Assembly (NCBI RefSeq): GCF_900231165.1
Contig: NZ_LT960614.1
Coordinates: forward strand, 468,550-532,549
Length of the DNA: 64,000 nucleotides
From: Hartmannibacter diazotrophicus
GTDB taxonomy: Bacteria; Pseudomonadota; Alphaproteobacteria; Rhizobiales; Pleomorphomonadaceae
Reading direction: 5' to 3'
Below the pieces are notes generated by a model. The model was not told where the DNA came from and searched no databases. It saw only the letters and a program-made list of their open reading frames with translations. The position numbers and the translations under genes were made by a program. How positions within the stretch are numbered: the stretch's first letter is position 1; each line of letters begins with the position of its first letter. This document shows, piece after piece, positions 1 to 8,353 of the stretch.

Positions 1-1228
1 CCATTTCAAGACGGTCAACGACAGTCTTGGCCATGGCGCTGGCGACGAGGCTCTTCGGGCTGTCGCAAGGCGTCTGAGCGATGCCCTGGCGCCCCATGGC
101 GCGGTCTTTCGCATGGGGGGAGACGAGTTTCTGGTCATTCTGGAGGATCGCGATCCGGAGTGCGCCGATGCCTGGAAGACGCTGCAGTCGATTCATGTGG
201 CCCTCCGTCAGCCCGTTTCTGCTGGAGGCGCGGACTTTTCCGTGACCTGCAGCATTGGCGCGGCGGCATTTCCGACCGATGCGAACAATTCCGAAACGCT
301 CCTTTCCCATGCCGACACGGCGCTCTACCGGGCAAAGAATTTCGGCCGCGACAATTGCCAGCGGTTTTCCGCCTCGATGGCCGTCAGGACCGGGGATCGC
401 CTTTCGATGCAGGAAGATCTGCGATTGGCGGTCGAGCGCAATGAACTGCGGCTCTTCTTCCAGCCCCAGGCCGATCTGCGATCGGGCCGGATCTTCGCGG
501 TCGAGGCTCTCGTGCGCTGGCAGCACCCCAAGAAGGGGCTGTTGCCGCCGGGGCTCTTCATTCCGCTGGCCGAGGAAACGGGACTGATCAACGAGATCGG
601 GAAGTGGGTGATCGAAGAAGCCTGCCGGCAAAATCGCGCCTGGCAGGACGAAGGGCTGCCTGCCATGGCCGTCTCGGTCAACGTCTCGGCCCGCCAGTTC
701 CGCGAGCCCTATTTCGTGAATGTCGTCCGCAGCATCCTGTTGGGCTGCGGACTTGATCCCCGGCGTCTCGAGATCGAGATCACCGAAAGCATGATCATGC
801 AGGACTTGACCCGTGCGGTGGAGACCATGCGTGAACTGGCCGATCTCGGCGTGACGATCGCGATCGACGACTTCGGCACGGGCTATTCCAGCCTCAGCGC
901 ACTGAAGAGCTTCCCGGTGTCCAGGCTGAAGATCGACCGATCCTTCATTGCCGAGCTGCCGAATGACGAGAGCGACGCAGCGATCACCTCCGCCGTCATC
1001 TCGATGGCGCAGAAACTCAATCTCAAGGTCATCGCGGAAGGCGTGGAAACGATCGCTCAGGCGGAGTTCCTGCGGGAAGCCGGGTGCCATGACATTCAGG
1101 GCTATCTGGTCTCGCGCCCCGTTCAGGCGGCCAAGATCGCGGATATCATCCGCTGGCCCCGGCAGTCGGACACAAGGATGCCGCCGGTCGGCTTCGGTGC
1201 CGAGCCGGTCGTCTCGTTCGCCGGCTAG
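1..1228 (+). CDS. GGDEF-EAL cyclic-di-GMP protein, 5' end outside window
   Basis: The reading frame is open from base 2, so the gene begins upstream of the window. The visible part starts inside a GGDEF domain (FKTVNDSLGH, then MGGDEF at 113-130), followed by a full EAL domain. EAL catalytic and structural motifs are present: EALVRW, EITES, DDFGTGYSSL, KIDRSFI, VIAEGVET and QGYLVSRP. The RxxD inhibitory site expected just before GGDEF is absent. EAL domains of this type hydrolyse c-di-GMP to pGpG. With an intact EAL and no I-site, net phosphodiesterase activity is the more likely output, but an intact GGDEF signature allows cyclase or GTP-sensing activity. The N-terminal sensor is not visible. 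The HD-GYP gene downstream is about 680 bp away and is probably a separate unit. Confidence 0.93.
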   Translation, partial: HFKTVNDSLGHGAGDEALRAVARRLSDALAPHGAVFRMGGDEFLVILEDRDPECADAWKTLQSIHVALRQPVSAGGADFSVTCSIGAAAFPTDANNSETLLSHADTALYRAKNFGRDNCQRFSASMAVRTGDRLSMQEDLRLAVERNELRLFFQPQADLRSGRIFAVEALVRWQHPKKGLLPPGLFIPLAEETGLINEIGKWVIEEACRQNRAWQDEGLPAMAVSVNVSARQFREPYFVNVVRSILLGCGLDPRRLEIEITESMIMQDLTRAVETMRELADLGVTIAIDDFGTGYSSLSALKSFPVSRLKIDRSFIAELPNDESDAAITSAVISMAQKLNLKVIAEGVETIAQAEFLREAGCHDIQGYLVSRPVQAAKIADIIRWPRQSDTRMPPVGFGAEPVVSFAG

Positions 1229-1909
1229 GCGGGGCGTGCCGCAAGAAAATTGACGAAGATGGTTCGTCGGCTTCCGGTTTGCCGTCGAATCAGTGTCCAG
1301 CGTCGAATCAATATTCGGCCGCTTCGTCATGACACCCCAAACAAGCCGGTCGTCCTGACTTTGCATCCTCGTCTCACGATCATCCGCCCTGCAATATTGG
1401 CCGTGGCGGGGCATCGATGCGTCACGAGAGCGTCCGAGTGGAAACAATCACGAAAATTGCGCGGGACAAGGACACCGACGCCGATACTTGTAAGGTTCCC
1501 ATGAAAATCTTCGGTTGCAGGTCGGAATCCTTGTTCTTCGCAGATGGGGACGGGAGAGCAACCACCGGTTAGAGCAGTTTGTTATTGATTATATATTTCA
1601 AGTTTGAAACGCGAAGATTCGCCGTTAAGGAAAAAGTATCGAATTGAATTGAGTCGAACGGAAGTAGCCACGTTGGGAACTTTGGTTCTTGCAAGATGAA
1701 GCAATGTTTTGATTGGTGGGTTGTGAGTCGATCTGCGGCGTGCTCGCTGAGAATATGTCGAAAAAAGAATCTGTTAGCGTCAAAATTAAGGTCATCTTAA
1801 GGCGCCGACCTTCAGCTTCATGCTGAAATCTACGGCTCGCTGCACGTATAACGTCTACGGCCGATACGTATTTATACGTGACGAAGTTGTCGGTGTGGAG
1901 TTTGATGAC
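1229..1909. other. Long intergenic region upstream of the HD-GYP/che block
   Basis: About 680 bp without a convincing gene. Short open frames here (for example 1250-1504) have no recognisable domain and poor initiation context. The second half is clearly more AT-rich than the flanking genes, as expected for a promoter region. A 10-bp direct repeat CGTCGAATCA occurs at 1283-1292 and 1301-1310 (18-bp period), and an inverted repeat lies at 1843-1880. It probably holds the promoter of the signalling block. Confidence 0.6.
1843..1880. promoter_or_regulatory. Inverted repeat, possible operator
   Basis: CACGTATA at 1843-1850 is matched exactly by TATACGTG at 1873-1880, 22 bp apart, just upstream of the ribosome binding site of the HD-GYP gene. 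The geometry suits a dimeric regulator binding two half-sites, but no cognate regulator can be named. Confidence 0.35.
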
Positions 1910-3118
1910 ATGTCGGCGTTTGTTTCCCAAGGCACGGCTGGTGGCGGTCAACCGTTACGTGTTCTTGTTGTCGACGACAGCAAGGCGGCACTGGCTGCGA
2001 CGTTGAGCGTATTGGGCGAACTGCCGGGCATGACGATCGAAAGTTGTGTCAGCCCGATCGACGCCTATGCTCTCTGCAGCCGGACACCCTGCGATATCGT
2101 GCTGCTGGATTACGCGATGCCGGAACTGGACGGGATCGGCTTGACCAGGCGGCTGCGCGAGTTGCCCGGTCATGAAACGGTTCCGATCGTCATGATCACA
2201 TCGTCGACGAGCAGCGACATCCGGCTCGAGGCGATCAAGGCGGGCGTCAACGACTTCCTCAACAAGCCTTTCGACCCGGTGGAACTGCAGGCCCGGGTCT
2301 CCAATTTTGCCTCGCTGCGGCGCGCTCAACTCGAACTTGCCAGCCATGCGCTGCATCTGGAGCAGGCGGTCGAGCTGGCGACGGCCGAGATCGTTGCCCG
2401 GGAGGAAGAGATCATCTGGCGCCTGGCGCGGGCCATCGAGACCCGCGACGGCGGCACCGGACAGCATGTGTCTCGCGTGGCCTCGATTGCCAGCCTTCTG
2501 GCCGCCGGGCTTGGGTACGACGAAGCGCACTGCCGGATGATCTATCTGGCGACCCCTCTGCACGATGTCGGCAAGATCGGGATCTCGGACAAGGTTCTCT
2601 GCAAGCCCGGTCGCCTGACGCCTGAAGAAATGGCGCATATGCGCCAGCATGTCGAAATCGGCGTTCGGCTTCTGGAAGACGGAACCTCCGAGTTGCTTCG
2701 GATCGCGGCTGCCATCGCGGGCGGTCATCACGAGCGATGGGACGGCACTGGCTACCCGGCGGGGCTCAAGGGGCAGGACATTCCGCTCGTGGCGCGGATC
2801 GTCGCGGTGGCCGACGTCTTCGACGCGCTCTGTTCGGAGCGGCCCTACAAGGCGGCCTGGTCCCTTCCGAAGGCCTATGCGGAAATCATCGCCTGCAGCG
2901 GCACCCAGTTCGACCCGGACTGCGTTGCGGTGTTCCGCCAGAGGTGGCCGGAAATCGTCGCCATCATGCATGGGAAAGAGGCCGCTGACGACAGGAGCGA
3001 GCCTTCGGTGGTCGAGGGCGGCTGGGTGCACGGCGCGAGGACCCTCCGCATCGTCGGTGAACGGCGGCAGACAGGGCGTTGGTCGCCTGCATTCATGGAT
3101 CAGGGAGAGCGGAATTGA
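1910..3118 (+). CDS. Response regulator with HD-GYP c-di-GMP phosphodiesterase domain
   Basis: A 402-residue protein with an N-terminal receiver domain (VLVVDDSK near residue 20, phospho-acceptor D67 in LLDYAMP, lysine in NKPF) and a C-terminal HD-GYP domain. The HD pair is H218-D219 (LHDVGKIG) and the GYP motif is at residues 281-283 (GHHERWDGTGYP). HD-GYP enzymes degrade c-di-GMP to pGpG or GMP, so phosphorylation probably tunes c-di-GMP level in response to the adjoining che pathway. The ATG at 1910 is chosen because GGAG lies 9 bases upstream; in-frame starts further 5' would add 30 residues unlike a receiver. The stop overlaps the TTG start of the next gene, which implies translational coupling. 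Confidence 0.93.
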   Translation: MSAFVSQGTAGGGQPLRVLVVDDSKAALAATLSVLGELPGMTIESCVSPIDAYALCSRTPCDIVLLDYAMPELDGIGLTRRLRELPGHETVPIVMITSSTSSDIRLEAIKAGVNDFLNKPFDPVELQARVSNFASLRRAQLELASHALHLEQAVELATAEIVAREEEIIWRLARAIETRDGGTGQHVSRVASIASLLAAGLGYDEAHCRMIYLATPLHDVGKIGISDKVLCKPGRLTPEEMAHMRQHVEIGVRLLEDGTSELLRIAAAIAGGHHERWDGTGYPAGLKGQDIPLVARIVAVADVFDALCSERPYKAAWSLPKAYAEIIACSGTQFDPDCVAVFRQRWPEIVAIMHGKEAADDRSEPSVVEGGWVHGARTLRIVGERRQTGRWSPAFMDQGERN

Positions 3119-4833
3119 GTGCTGTCGCGACTTCGGCGTTTTCGGATCTCGACGAGATTGCGAACCGCCTTCAGCACGCCCGCGCCGGAATCGAGGAGCG
3201 CTTCATCGACGGCGGCACCGCGCTCATGTCCACGCATGACATCGTGGACACACTGATCCGCACCATCGGCGAAATCACCGGGGCGCTGGAAGCGGGCGCG
3301 ATTGCACGGACGCCCGAGGGATTGCGGCAGACCGTGCAGGAACTGAGCGCACTGGCCGAGACGGAGCGCATGCGCCAGGAAACGCTGGCCCGCGTTCTGA
3401 AAGAAGGTCAGGCAAGCGAACCGCTGATCCAGCAGATGAACAAGGCGCTCGGCTATCTGAAGACATGCGCGATGGCGACGCGGATCACCGGCGCCGGGAT
3501 GGATGAGCTCACCAGTTTTGCCGACGACATCTCGTCCTATGTCGGAGATGCGGCACATCAGGTGGCCCGCTTCTCCGAAAAGGTGAGCGGGTTCAACGGA
3601 CGGCTCGCCGAGGCCTGCGCCAATGGCGGCAAGGTCACGGCGGCCTATGGCAACAAGATTCCGGATGTCGCGGAAGCGCTGACATCGGCGGCCGAGGCCA
3701 TCGCCGCGCGGCGGGATGAACTCGATGACGTGGCAGCCACCGTCTGCCGGTTGGCCGAAGGCGTGCGGACGCGGGTCGCCAAGGTTCTGTCCGCGCTGCA
3801 GATTGGTGATGTCACCCGGCAGCGGATCGAGCATGTCGAAGCCGGTGTCGATCTGGTGCGGCAGATGGCGCGGCGCCGACCCGGCGCCAGGCCCGATGCA
3901 TTCGAAACGCTGGCCCTGCAATTGCTGCATGCCCAGGTCGAGGCCCTGACCGATGACTTTCAGTGCCAGACCAGGGACATCGTCGGGATCATCCACGGCT
4001 TCGCCGGGGAGGCTCAGTCGATCCTGGCCTTGCACGGCATGGCGGGCGGACCCTCCACCGGCACCGACGGCATCGCCGAGGCGGAGGCGGCGGTTCGCGT
4101 CGCGCGGCACTTCGTGCGTGACATCGAGGACTCCCGCGCCCGCGCACGGGAAGCCTGCCTCGAGACGATCGAGACCGTTTCCGACCTGCTGAGCAACATC
4201 GGCTCGATCGGCAATCTGCGTAACGTGCGCGACGACATCCGATGCCTGGCCATCAATGCCTACCTGCGCAGCTACCGTCTCGGGCCGAAGGGGCGGTCCG
4301 TCGGCGTCATCGCGACCGAGATGGGCCTTGTCGCGGAGAAGCTGGGCGGCCACGTCGATGATGTCCTTGGGCAAATTTCCAGCCTGGAAACGGCGACGTC
4401 CGACCTGCGAATGGCCGAAGGCGAGGAACAGGGCGCGCTCACAGGCCGGCTGGACGACGTGATGGGGCTTCTGCGCGAGGTGAACGGCAGGATGGATGCC
4501 CTCCTGGCCGATCTGACGCGTCAGGGCGGCGCGGCGGCTTCGACGATCGGCGAGATCGCTGGCGGGATCGATTTCCAGAAGGGCCTCGGTCAGACCCTCA
4601 CGGAATGCACGTCGCTGCTGGCGTCGCAAGGGGGCATGGCCGACAAGGCCGCCGCGCTGGCGGACGAGCGTCTGGAGGCCTTCTCCGATCAGCTTTTCGC
4701 TCTCTACACCATGGCCGCGGAGCGCGACGTTCATCAGAAGTTCATCCCCGTTCATTCGGCCGCGCCCGCGCCCGCCGCGGAAGGGGCAGCGATCGCCGAC
4801 GACGAGGATCTGTTCGAGGACGCGCTGTTCTAG
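3115..4833 (+). CDS. Soluble coiled-coil chemotaxis protein with CheZ-like motif
   Basis: About 572 residues, almost entirely helical and Ala/Glu/Arg-rich, with no membrane segment and no MCP signalling tip. Around residues 228-241 it reads ALQIGDVTRQRIEHV, which resembles the catalytic helix of CheZ (the DLTGQ region, where Asp and Gln dephosphorylate CheY-P). The Asp and Gln spacing (D232, Q236) is kept. A second, degenerate copy (IDFQKGLGQTL, near residue 486) keeps DFQ and GQ but not the catalytic Asp. The gene overlaps the HD-GYP gene: TTG at 3115 shares bases with the TGA, and AGGGAGA lies 6 bases upstream. A CheY-P phosphatase or an adaptor linking HD-GYP and Che proteins are both possible; the motif is seen, the function inferred. 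Confidence 0.6.
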   Translation: MSAVATSAFSDLDEIANRLQHARAGIEERFIDGGTALMSTHDIVDTLIRTIGEITGALEAGAIARTPEGLRQTVQELSALAETERMRQETLARVLKEGQASEPLIQQMNKALGYLKTCAMATRITGAGMDELTSFADDISSYVGDAAHQVARFSEKVSGFNGRLAEACANGGKVTAAYGNKIPDVAEALTSAAEAIAARRDELDDVAATVCRLAEGVRTRVAKVLSALQIGDVTRQRIEHVEAGVDLVRQMARRRPGARPDAFETLALQLLHAQVEALTDDFQCQTRDIVGIIHGFAGEAQSILALHGMAGGPSTGTDGIAEAEAAVRVARHFVRDIEDSRARAREACLETIETVSDLLSNIGSIGNLRNVRDDIRCLAINAYLRSYRLGPKGRSVGVIATEMGLVAEKLGGHVDDVLGQISSLETATSDLRMAEGEEQGALTGRLDDVMGLLREVNGRMDALLADLTRQGGAAASTIGEIAGGIDFQKGLGQTLTECTSLLASQGGMADKAAALADERLEAFSDQLFALYTMAAERDVHQKFIPVHSAAPAPAAEGAAIADDEDLFEDALF

Positions 4834-5019
4834 CCGGCGACGCAAGGCCAGCGGACCCGGCTCGCGACCGCGCCTGGAGGCAGCGTAACGGCAGCATCCG
4901 ACTGATGCGGTTGGAAGTAGATATTTGGGAAGAAAAGACTGAAATACATAATACCATTATAGATATTTTAAGTATTGTTGTGAATTATCATCAACATTAG
5001 ATGGTATTGAGGAATGAAA
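4834..5019 (+). promoter_or_regulatory. AT-rich leader before the STAS-cheY operon
   Basis: A 186-bp gap whose last 100 bases are much richer in A and T than the surrounding genes (for example TACATAATACCATTATAG). It ends with GAGGA 6 bases before the ATG at 5020. A separate promoter for the STAS-cheY-cheA operon is likely here, so the core Che proteins may be expressed independently of the HD-GYP pair. Confidence 0.4.
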
Positions 5020-5340
5020 ATGCGGCAAGATGAGAAGAATAGAAGATCTATTGATCTTCCGCGCGATCTGTCCATTCGCGGAATTGCAGAGGTTCATGCT
5101 GCTATGCTCGATGCCATGGCCGAGAGTGGGGACTTCGTCCTTGTCCTGCCCGATGCCGCGATGCCGGACGTCAGCTTCGTCCAGCTCGTGGAGGCGGCGC
5201 GCCTCAAGGCGGAAATGGCGGGCGGGTCTCTCTCGCTGTCGAAGGCCGCCGACGGCCCGCTTCATGCCGTGCTCGAGCGCGGCGGCTTTCTCACCGACAT
5301 GCGTCCTCAGGACGCGAAGTTTTGGCTGCACCAGGAGTAA
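5020..5340 (+). CDS. STAS-domain protein
   Basis: A 106-residue single-domain protein of the STAS (anti-sigma antagonist-like) type. It has the alternating beta/alpha pattern of the family (LPRDLSIRGIAEVHAAML, FVLVLPDAAMPDVSFVQLV) and a polar residue in the loop where phosphorylatable Ser/Thr sits in other STAS proteins (DVSFVQ). STAS proteins in che clusters are known, but their role is unclear. The ATG at 5020 is preferred over 5014 because GAGGA at 5009-5013 touches the earlier ATG and lies 6 bases from the later one. The cheY ribosome binding site overlaps its last codons, so the two are coupled. Confidence 0.8.
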   Translation: MRQDEKNRRSIDLPRDLSIRGIAEVHAAMLDAMAESGDFVLVLPDAAMPDVSFVQLVEAARLKAEMAGGSLSLSKAADGPLHAVLERGGFLTDMRPQDAKFWLHQE

Positions 5341-5345
5341 GAGCA

Positions 5346-5714
5346 GTGGGCGCGAGCATTCTCACAGTCGACGATTCCAGTTCGGTCCGCATGACCACGC
5401 GAATGGCGCTTTCGAGCGCGGGCTACACGGTCACCGAGGCCGTTGATGGCAAGGATGGCCTTGCCAAGGCCACCAGCGGACGGTTCGACATGATCGTGAC
5501 CGATCTCAACATGCCGAACATGAACGGCATCGAGATGATCGAGGCGCTCCGGCGCACACCGGGGCAGGTCGGCGTGCCGATCCTGTTCCTGACGACCGAA
5601 TCCGATGCCGGCATGAAGGGGCGGGCCAAGGCGGCCGGCGCGACCGGCTGGCTGACCAAGCCCTTCGAACCCGACCAGCTCGTCAAGCTCGTCAGGAAGG
5701 TCTTGGGACGATGA
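5346..5714 (+). CDS. cheY: CheY chemotaxis response regulator
   Basis: A 122-residue stand-alone receiver, the usual CheY length. The acidic pair sits in TVDDSSSVR, the phospho-acceptor Asp in IVTDLNMPNMNG, the conserved Thr in FLTTES and the Lys in LTKPFEP. It should receive phosphate from the adjacent CheA and carry the signal to a motor or to the c-di-GMP enzymes upstream. The GTG at 5346 is chosen because AGGAG at 5333-5337 is 8 bases away and gives the canonical length. The stop overlaps the cheA start (ATGA). Confidence 0.95.
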   Translation: MGASILTVDDSSSVRMTTRMALSSAGYTVTEAVDGKDGLAKATSGRFDMIVTDLNMPNMNGIEMIEALRRTPGQVGVPILFLTTESDAGMKGRAKAAGATGWLTKPFEPDQLVKLVRKVLGR

Positions 5715-7816
5715 ATTCTCTCGACCCGATCGACGTCTTCCGCACCGAGGCCGCCGAGCTTCTGGAGCAGATCGAGCAGGGGCTTCTGGATCTGGAGCAT
5801 CGTCTCGACGATGCCTCGCTGATCGACGCGGTTTTCCGCGGGCTCCACACCCTCAAGGGATCGGGGTCGATGTTCGGCTTCGACGCCCTTGCCTCCTTCA
5901 CCCATCATTGCGAAACGGCCTTCGACCGCGTTCGCAAGGGCATTTCGCCGGCGACGCCTGAACTCGTGACCGCGGTTCTCGCCGCCCGCGACCACATGCG
6001 CACGCTGGTCGAAAATCCCGACGGCAGCGACGAAGCCGTCGGCCGCCAATTGCTGGAGCAGCTGCAACGCGCTGTCGAAAGCGGCGGCGATGCCGGCGCG
6101 GCAACCGAAACGGTGCCCGAGGAATCCGTAACGGAACGTGCCGAGGTCGAGGCCGGCGAGGCGGACGAGCCCGTCGCATGGCTCATCCGGCTGACACTGC
6201 CCGACAATGCAATGGCGAACGGCACCAATCCGCTCGCGCTCCTTGACGAACTGCGGGATCTCGGTCCCTGCGAGATCAAGGCCGACGCAAGCCGCGTGCC
6301 GCCGCTCGACCGGCTGGTCCCGACGGAGTTGCATCTGTCGTGGACCGTTCGTCTTCGCACCACGAAGCCGCGTGCCGACATCGAGGATGTCTTCATCTTC
6401 GTCATGGACGACATGGCGCTGACCATCGAACGCGAGGACGAGGCCGGAAAGTCCGAAGAGGCCGGCGTCGCCGAGGCACCCGCTTCGAACGAAACGGTCA
6501 GCCAGTCGGCGGCATCGGCCGATGCGGCGGACGAGGAGCCGGCGGCCCGCGCCCCGGCCAAGGCCGCAGCGCCCGCGCAGCCAGCCGAGGCGTCCGCAGC
6601 CGAGTCCCGTGGCACCGTCCGCGAACTGCCCCAGAAGCGTGTCAGCGAAAGCGTGCGCGTGCCGGCGGAACGGCTCGACGAACTGATGGACCGGGTCGGA
6701 GAACTGGTGATCGCCCAGTCGCGTCTGTCCCAGATCGCCAGCAGCAGCATCGACGTTCATCTGCGCTCGGTCAGCGAGGAGGTTGAACGGCTCGCCAGCG
6801 AGTTGCGCGACACCATGATGGTGCTGCGCATGGTGCCGGTGGCAACGCTCTTCGGCCGGTTCCGCCGGCTGATCCACGACCTCAGCCGCGAGACCGGCAA
6901 GCAGATCGAACTGATCACCGAGGGCGAGACCACCGAGGTTGACAAGACCGTCATCGAGCGGCTGGCCGATCCCCTGATCCATCTGGTGCGAAACTCCATC
7001 GACCATGGGCTGGAGCAGCCGGCCGACCGTCTTGCGGTCGGCAAGACGGAGTCGGGACGGATTACCCTTTCCGCCCGCCAGGCCGGCGGTGAGGTCATCA
7101 TCTCGATCACCGACGACGGCCGCGGCATCGATCGCGAACGGGTGCGTGCAAAGGCCGAATCTTCCGGCCTCGTCGCCCCCGGGCAGGCGCTGTCCGATCA
7201 GGAGCTTCTGCAACTCATTTTCGCGCCCGGCTTTTCCACCGCGGCCACGATCACGAGCCTTTCCGGCCGCGGCGTCGGCATGGATGTGGTCAAGAAGACG
7301 GTCGAGGCGCTGCGCGGTGCCATCGACGTCAAGAGCACGCCCGGCGAGGGATCGAACATTTCCCTCCGCATTCCGCTGACGCTGGCGATCATCGACGGAC
7401 TGCTGGTCCGTGTCGGGACGGGCCGCTACGTCATTCCGCTCTCGGCGGTGGAGGAATGTCTCGAGCTCTCGTCGGAGGACGATGTCCGCTCGCAGGGGCG
7501 CAGCTTCATCTCGCTGCGCAACACCCTCGTTCCCTTCATCCGGCTGCGCGAACTCTTCCGCACCGGCACCGAACCGGACACGTTCCAGAAGATCGTCGTG
7601 GTCTCCACCGGCTCCGAACGGGTCGGGCTCGTCGTCGATCAGATCATCGGCGACCACCAGACGGTCATCAAGTCGATGTCCAAGCTTCACAACGACGTGG
7701 CCACCTTCTCCGGGGCCACCATCCTGGGCGACGGCAGCGTTGCCCTCATTCTGGACGTCGGCCACCTCGTGGCCGCGGGGCAGCAGCAGGAGGCGCAATT
7801 GCGCAAGGCAGGATGA
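5711..7816 (+). CDS. cheA: CheA chemotaxis histidine kinase
   Basis: A 701-residue CheA. The N-terminal Hpt domain carries the phosphorylated His at residue 46 (GLHTLKGSGSMFGF). A middle region of about residues 130-305 ends in an Ala/Glu/Pro-rich linker. The dimerisation domain follows (MDRVGELVIAQSRL), then the ATPase with N box (LVRNSIDHGLEQP), G1 (DDGRGIDRE) and G2 (GRGVGMDVV), and a C-terminal CheW-like domain. It phosphorylates CheY and CheB in response to the two MCPs encoded downstream. It overlaps cheY and cheW by ATGA at each end, showing tight coupling. Confidence 0.97.
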   Translation: MNSLDPIDVFRTEAAELLEQIEQGLLDLEHRLDDASLIDAVFRGLHTLKGSGSMFGFDALASFTHHCETAFDRVRKGISPATPELVTAVLAARDHMRTLVENPDGSDEAVGRQLLEQLQRAVESGGDAGAATETVPEESVTERAEVEAGEADEPVAWLIRLTLPDNAMANGTNPLALLDELRDLGPCEIKADASRVPPLDRLVPTELHLSWTVRLRTTKPRADIEDVFIFVMDDMALTIEREDEAGKSEEAGVAEAPASNETVSQSAASADAADEEPAARAPAKAAAPAQPAEASAAESRGTVRELPQKRVSESVRVPAERLDELMDRVGELVIAQSRLSQIASSSIDVHLRSVSEEVERLASELRDTMMVLRMVPVATLFGRFRRLIHDLSRETGKQIELITEGETTEVDKTVIERLADPLIHLVRNSIDHGLEQPADRLAVGKTESGRITLSARQAGGEVIISITDDGRGIDRERVRAKAESSGLVAPGQALSDQELLQLIFAPGFSTAATITSLSGRGVGMDVVKKTVEALRGAIDVKSTPGEGSNISLRIPLTLAIIDGLLVRVGTGRYVIPLSAVEECLELSSEDDVRSQGRSFISLRNTLVPFIRLRELFRTGTEPDTFQKIVVVSTGSERVGLVVDQIIGDHQTVIKSMSKLHNDVATFSGATILGDGSVALILDVGHLVAAGQQQEAQLRKAG

Positions 7817-8325
7817 GCGCGCTCGCAATCGGAACGACCGGCGATCATTGGGATTATGCCGATGAGATCGAGGCTCTCACATTCGATCTCGGAGGCGAAA
7901 CCTTTGCCCTTGAGGCCGTCAACGTCCAGGAAATCCTCGATCTTCTGCCCGAAACCCCGGTGCCGGGCGCAAAACCCTTCGTCGCGAGCGTCATCAACTT
8001 TCGCGGCAAGGTGATTCCGCTGGCCGATCTCCGCCTGGCGTTCGGGATGGAGGCGGTGGCGTCGACGATCGACAGCCGCATCGTGGTCATCGAGCTTCAC
8101 CTCGACGGCGAACCGACGCTGATCGGCCTTCGCACCGACAAGGTCAACGAGACCACGACCCTGACCCGGGAGGCGAGCGAGCCTCCGCCGAGCCTGGGAA
8201 TGCGCTGGCCACCCGACTACATCGACTGCGTCGTCAAGCGCGGCGCCGATTTCATCATCATCCCCAATCTGAAGGCGCTCTTCGCGACCGCCGGGTCTCG
8301 CTTCTCTGCCGCAGAGATGAACTGA
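7813..8325 (+). CDS. cheW: CheW coupling protein (first copy)
   Basis: A 170-residue CheW-like protein that links CheA to chemoreceptors. The family pattern is clear: [19 protein letters not shown], then [19 protein letters not shown] and DKVNE near the middle. The ATG at 7813 overlaps the cheA stop. The frame stays open upstream inside cheA, but nothing there resembles CheW. This copy is cotranscribed with cheA; a second, divergent copy lies after the receptors, suggesting one coupling protein per receptor or a mixed array. Confidence 0.95.
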   Translation: MSALAIGTTGDHWDYADEIEALTFDLGGETFALEAVNVQEILDLLPETPVPGAKPFVASVINFRGKVIPLADLRLAFGMEAVASTIDSRIVVIELHLDGEPTLIGLRTDKVNETTTLTREASEPPPSLGMRWPPDYIDCVVKRGADFIIIPNLKALFATAGSRFSAAEMN

Positions 8326-8353
8326 GATATCTCCAGGAAGGAGAAAATCTGTC

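Noticed and set aside
1250..1504. Possible small gene after the GGDEF-EAL gene
   Set aside because: No recognisable domain, no good ribosome binding site and atypical composition.
5423..7828. Long open frame antisense to cheA
   Set aside because: Shadow of the GC-rich cheA coding strand, with no motifs and no ribosome binding site.
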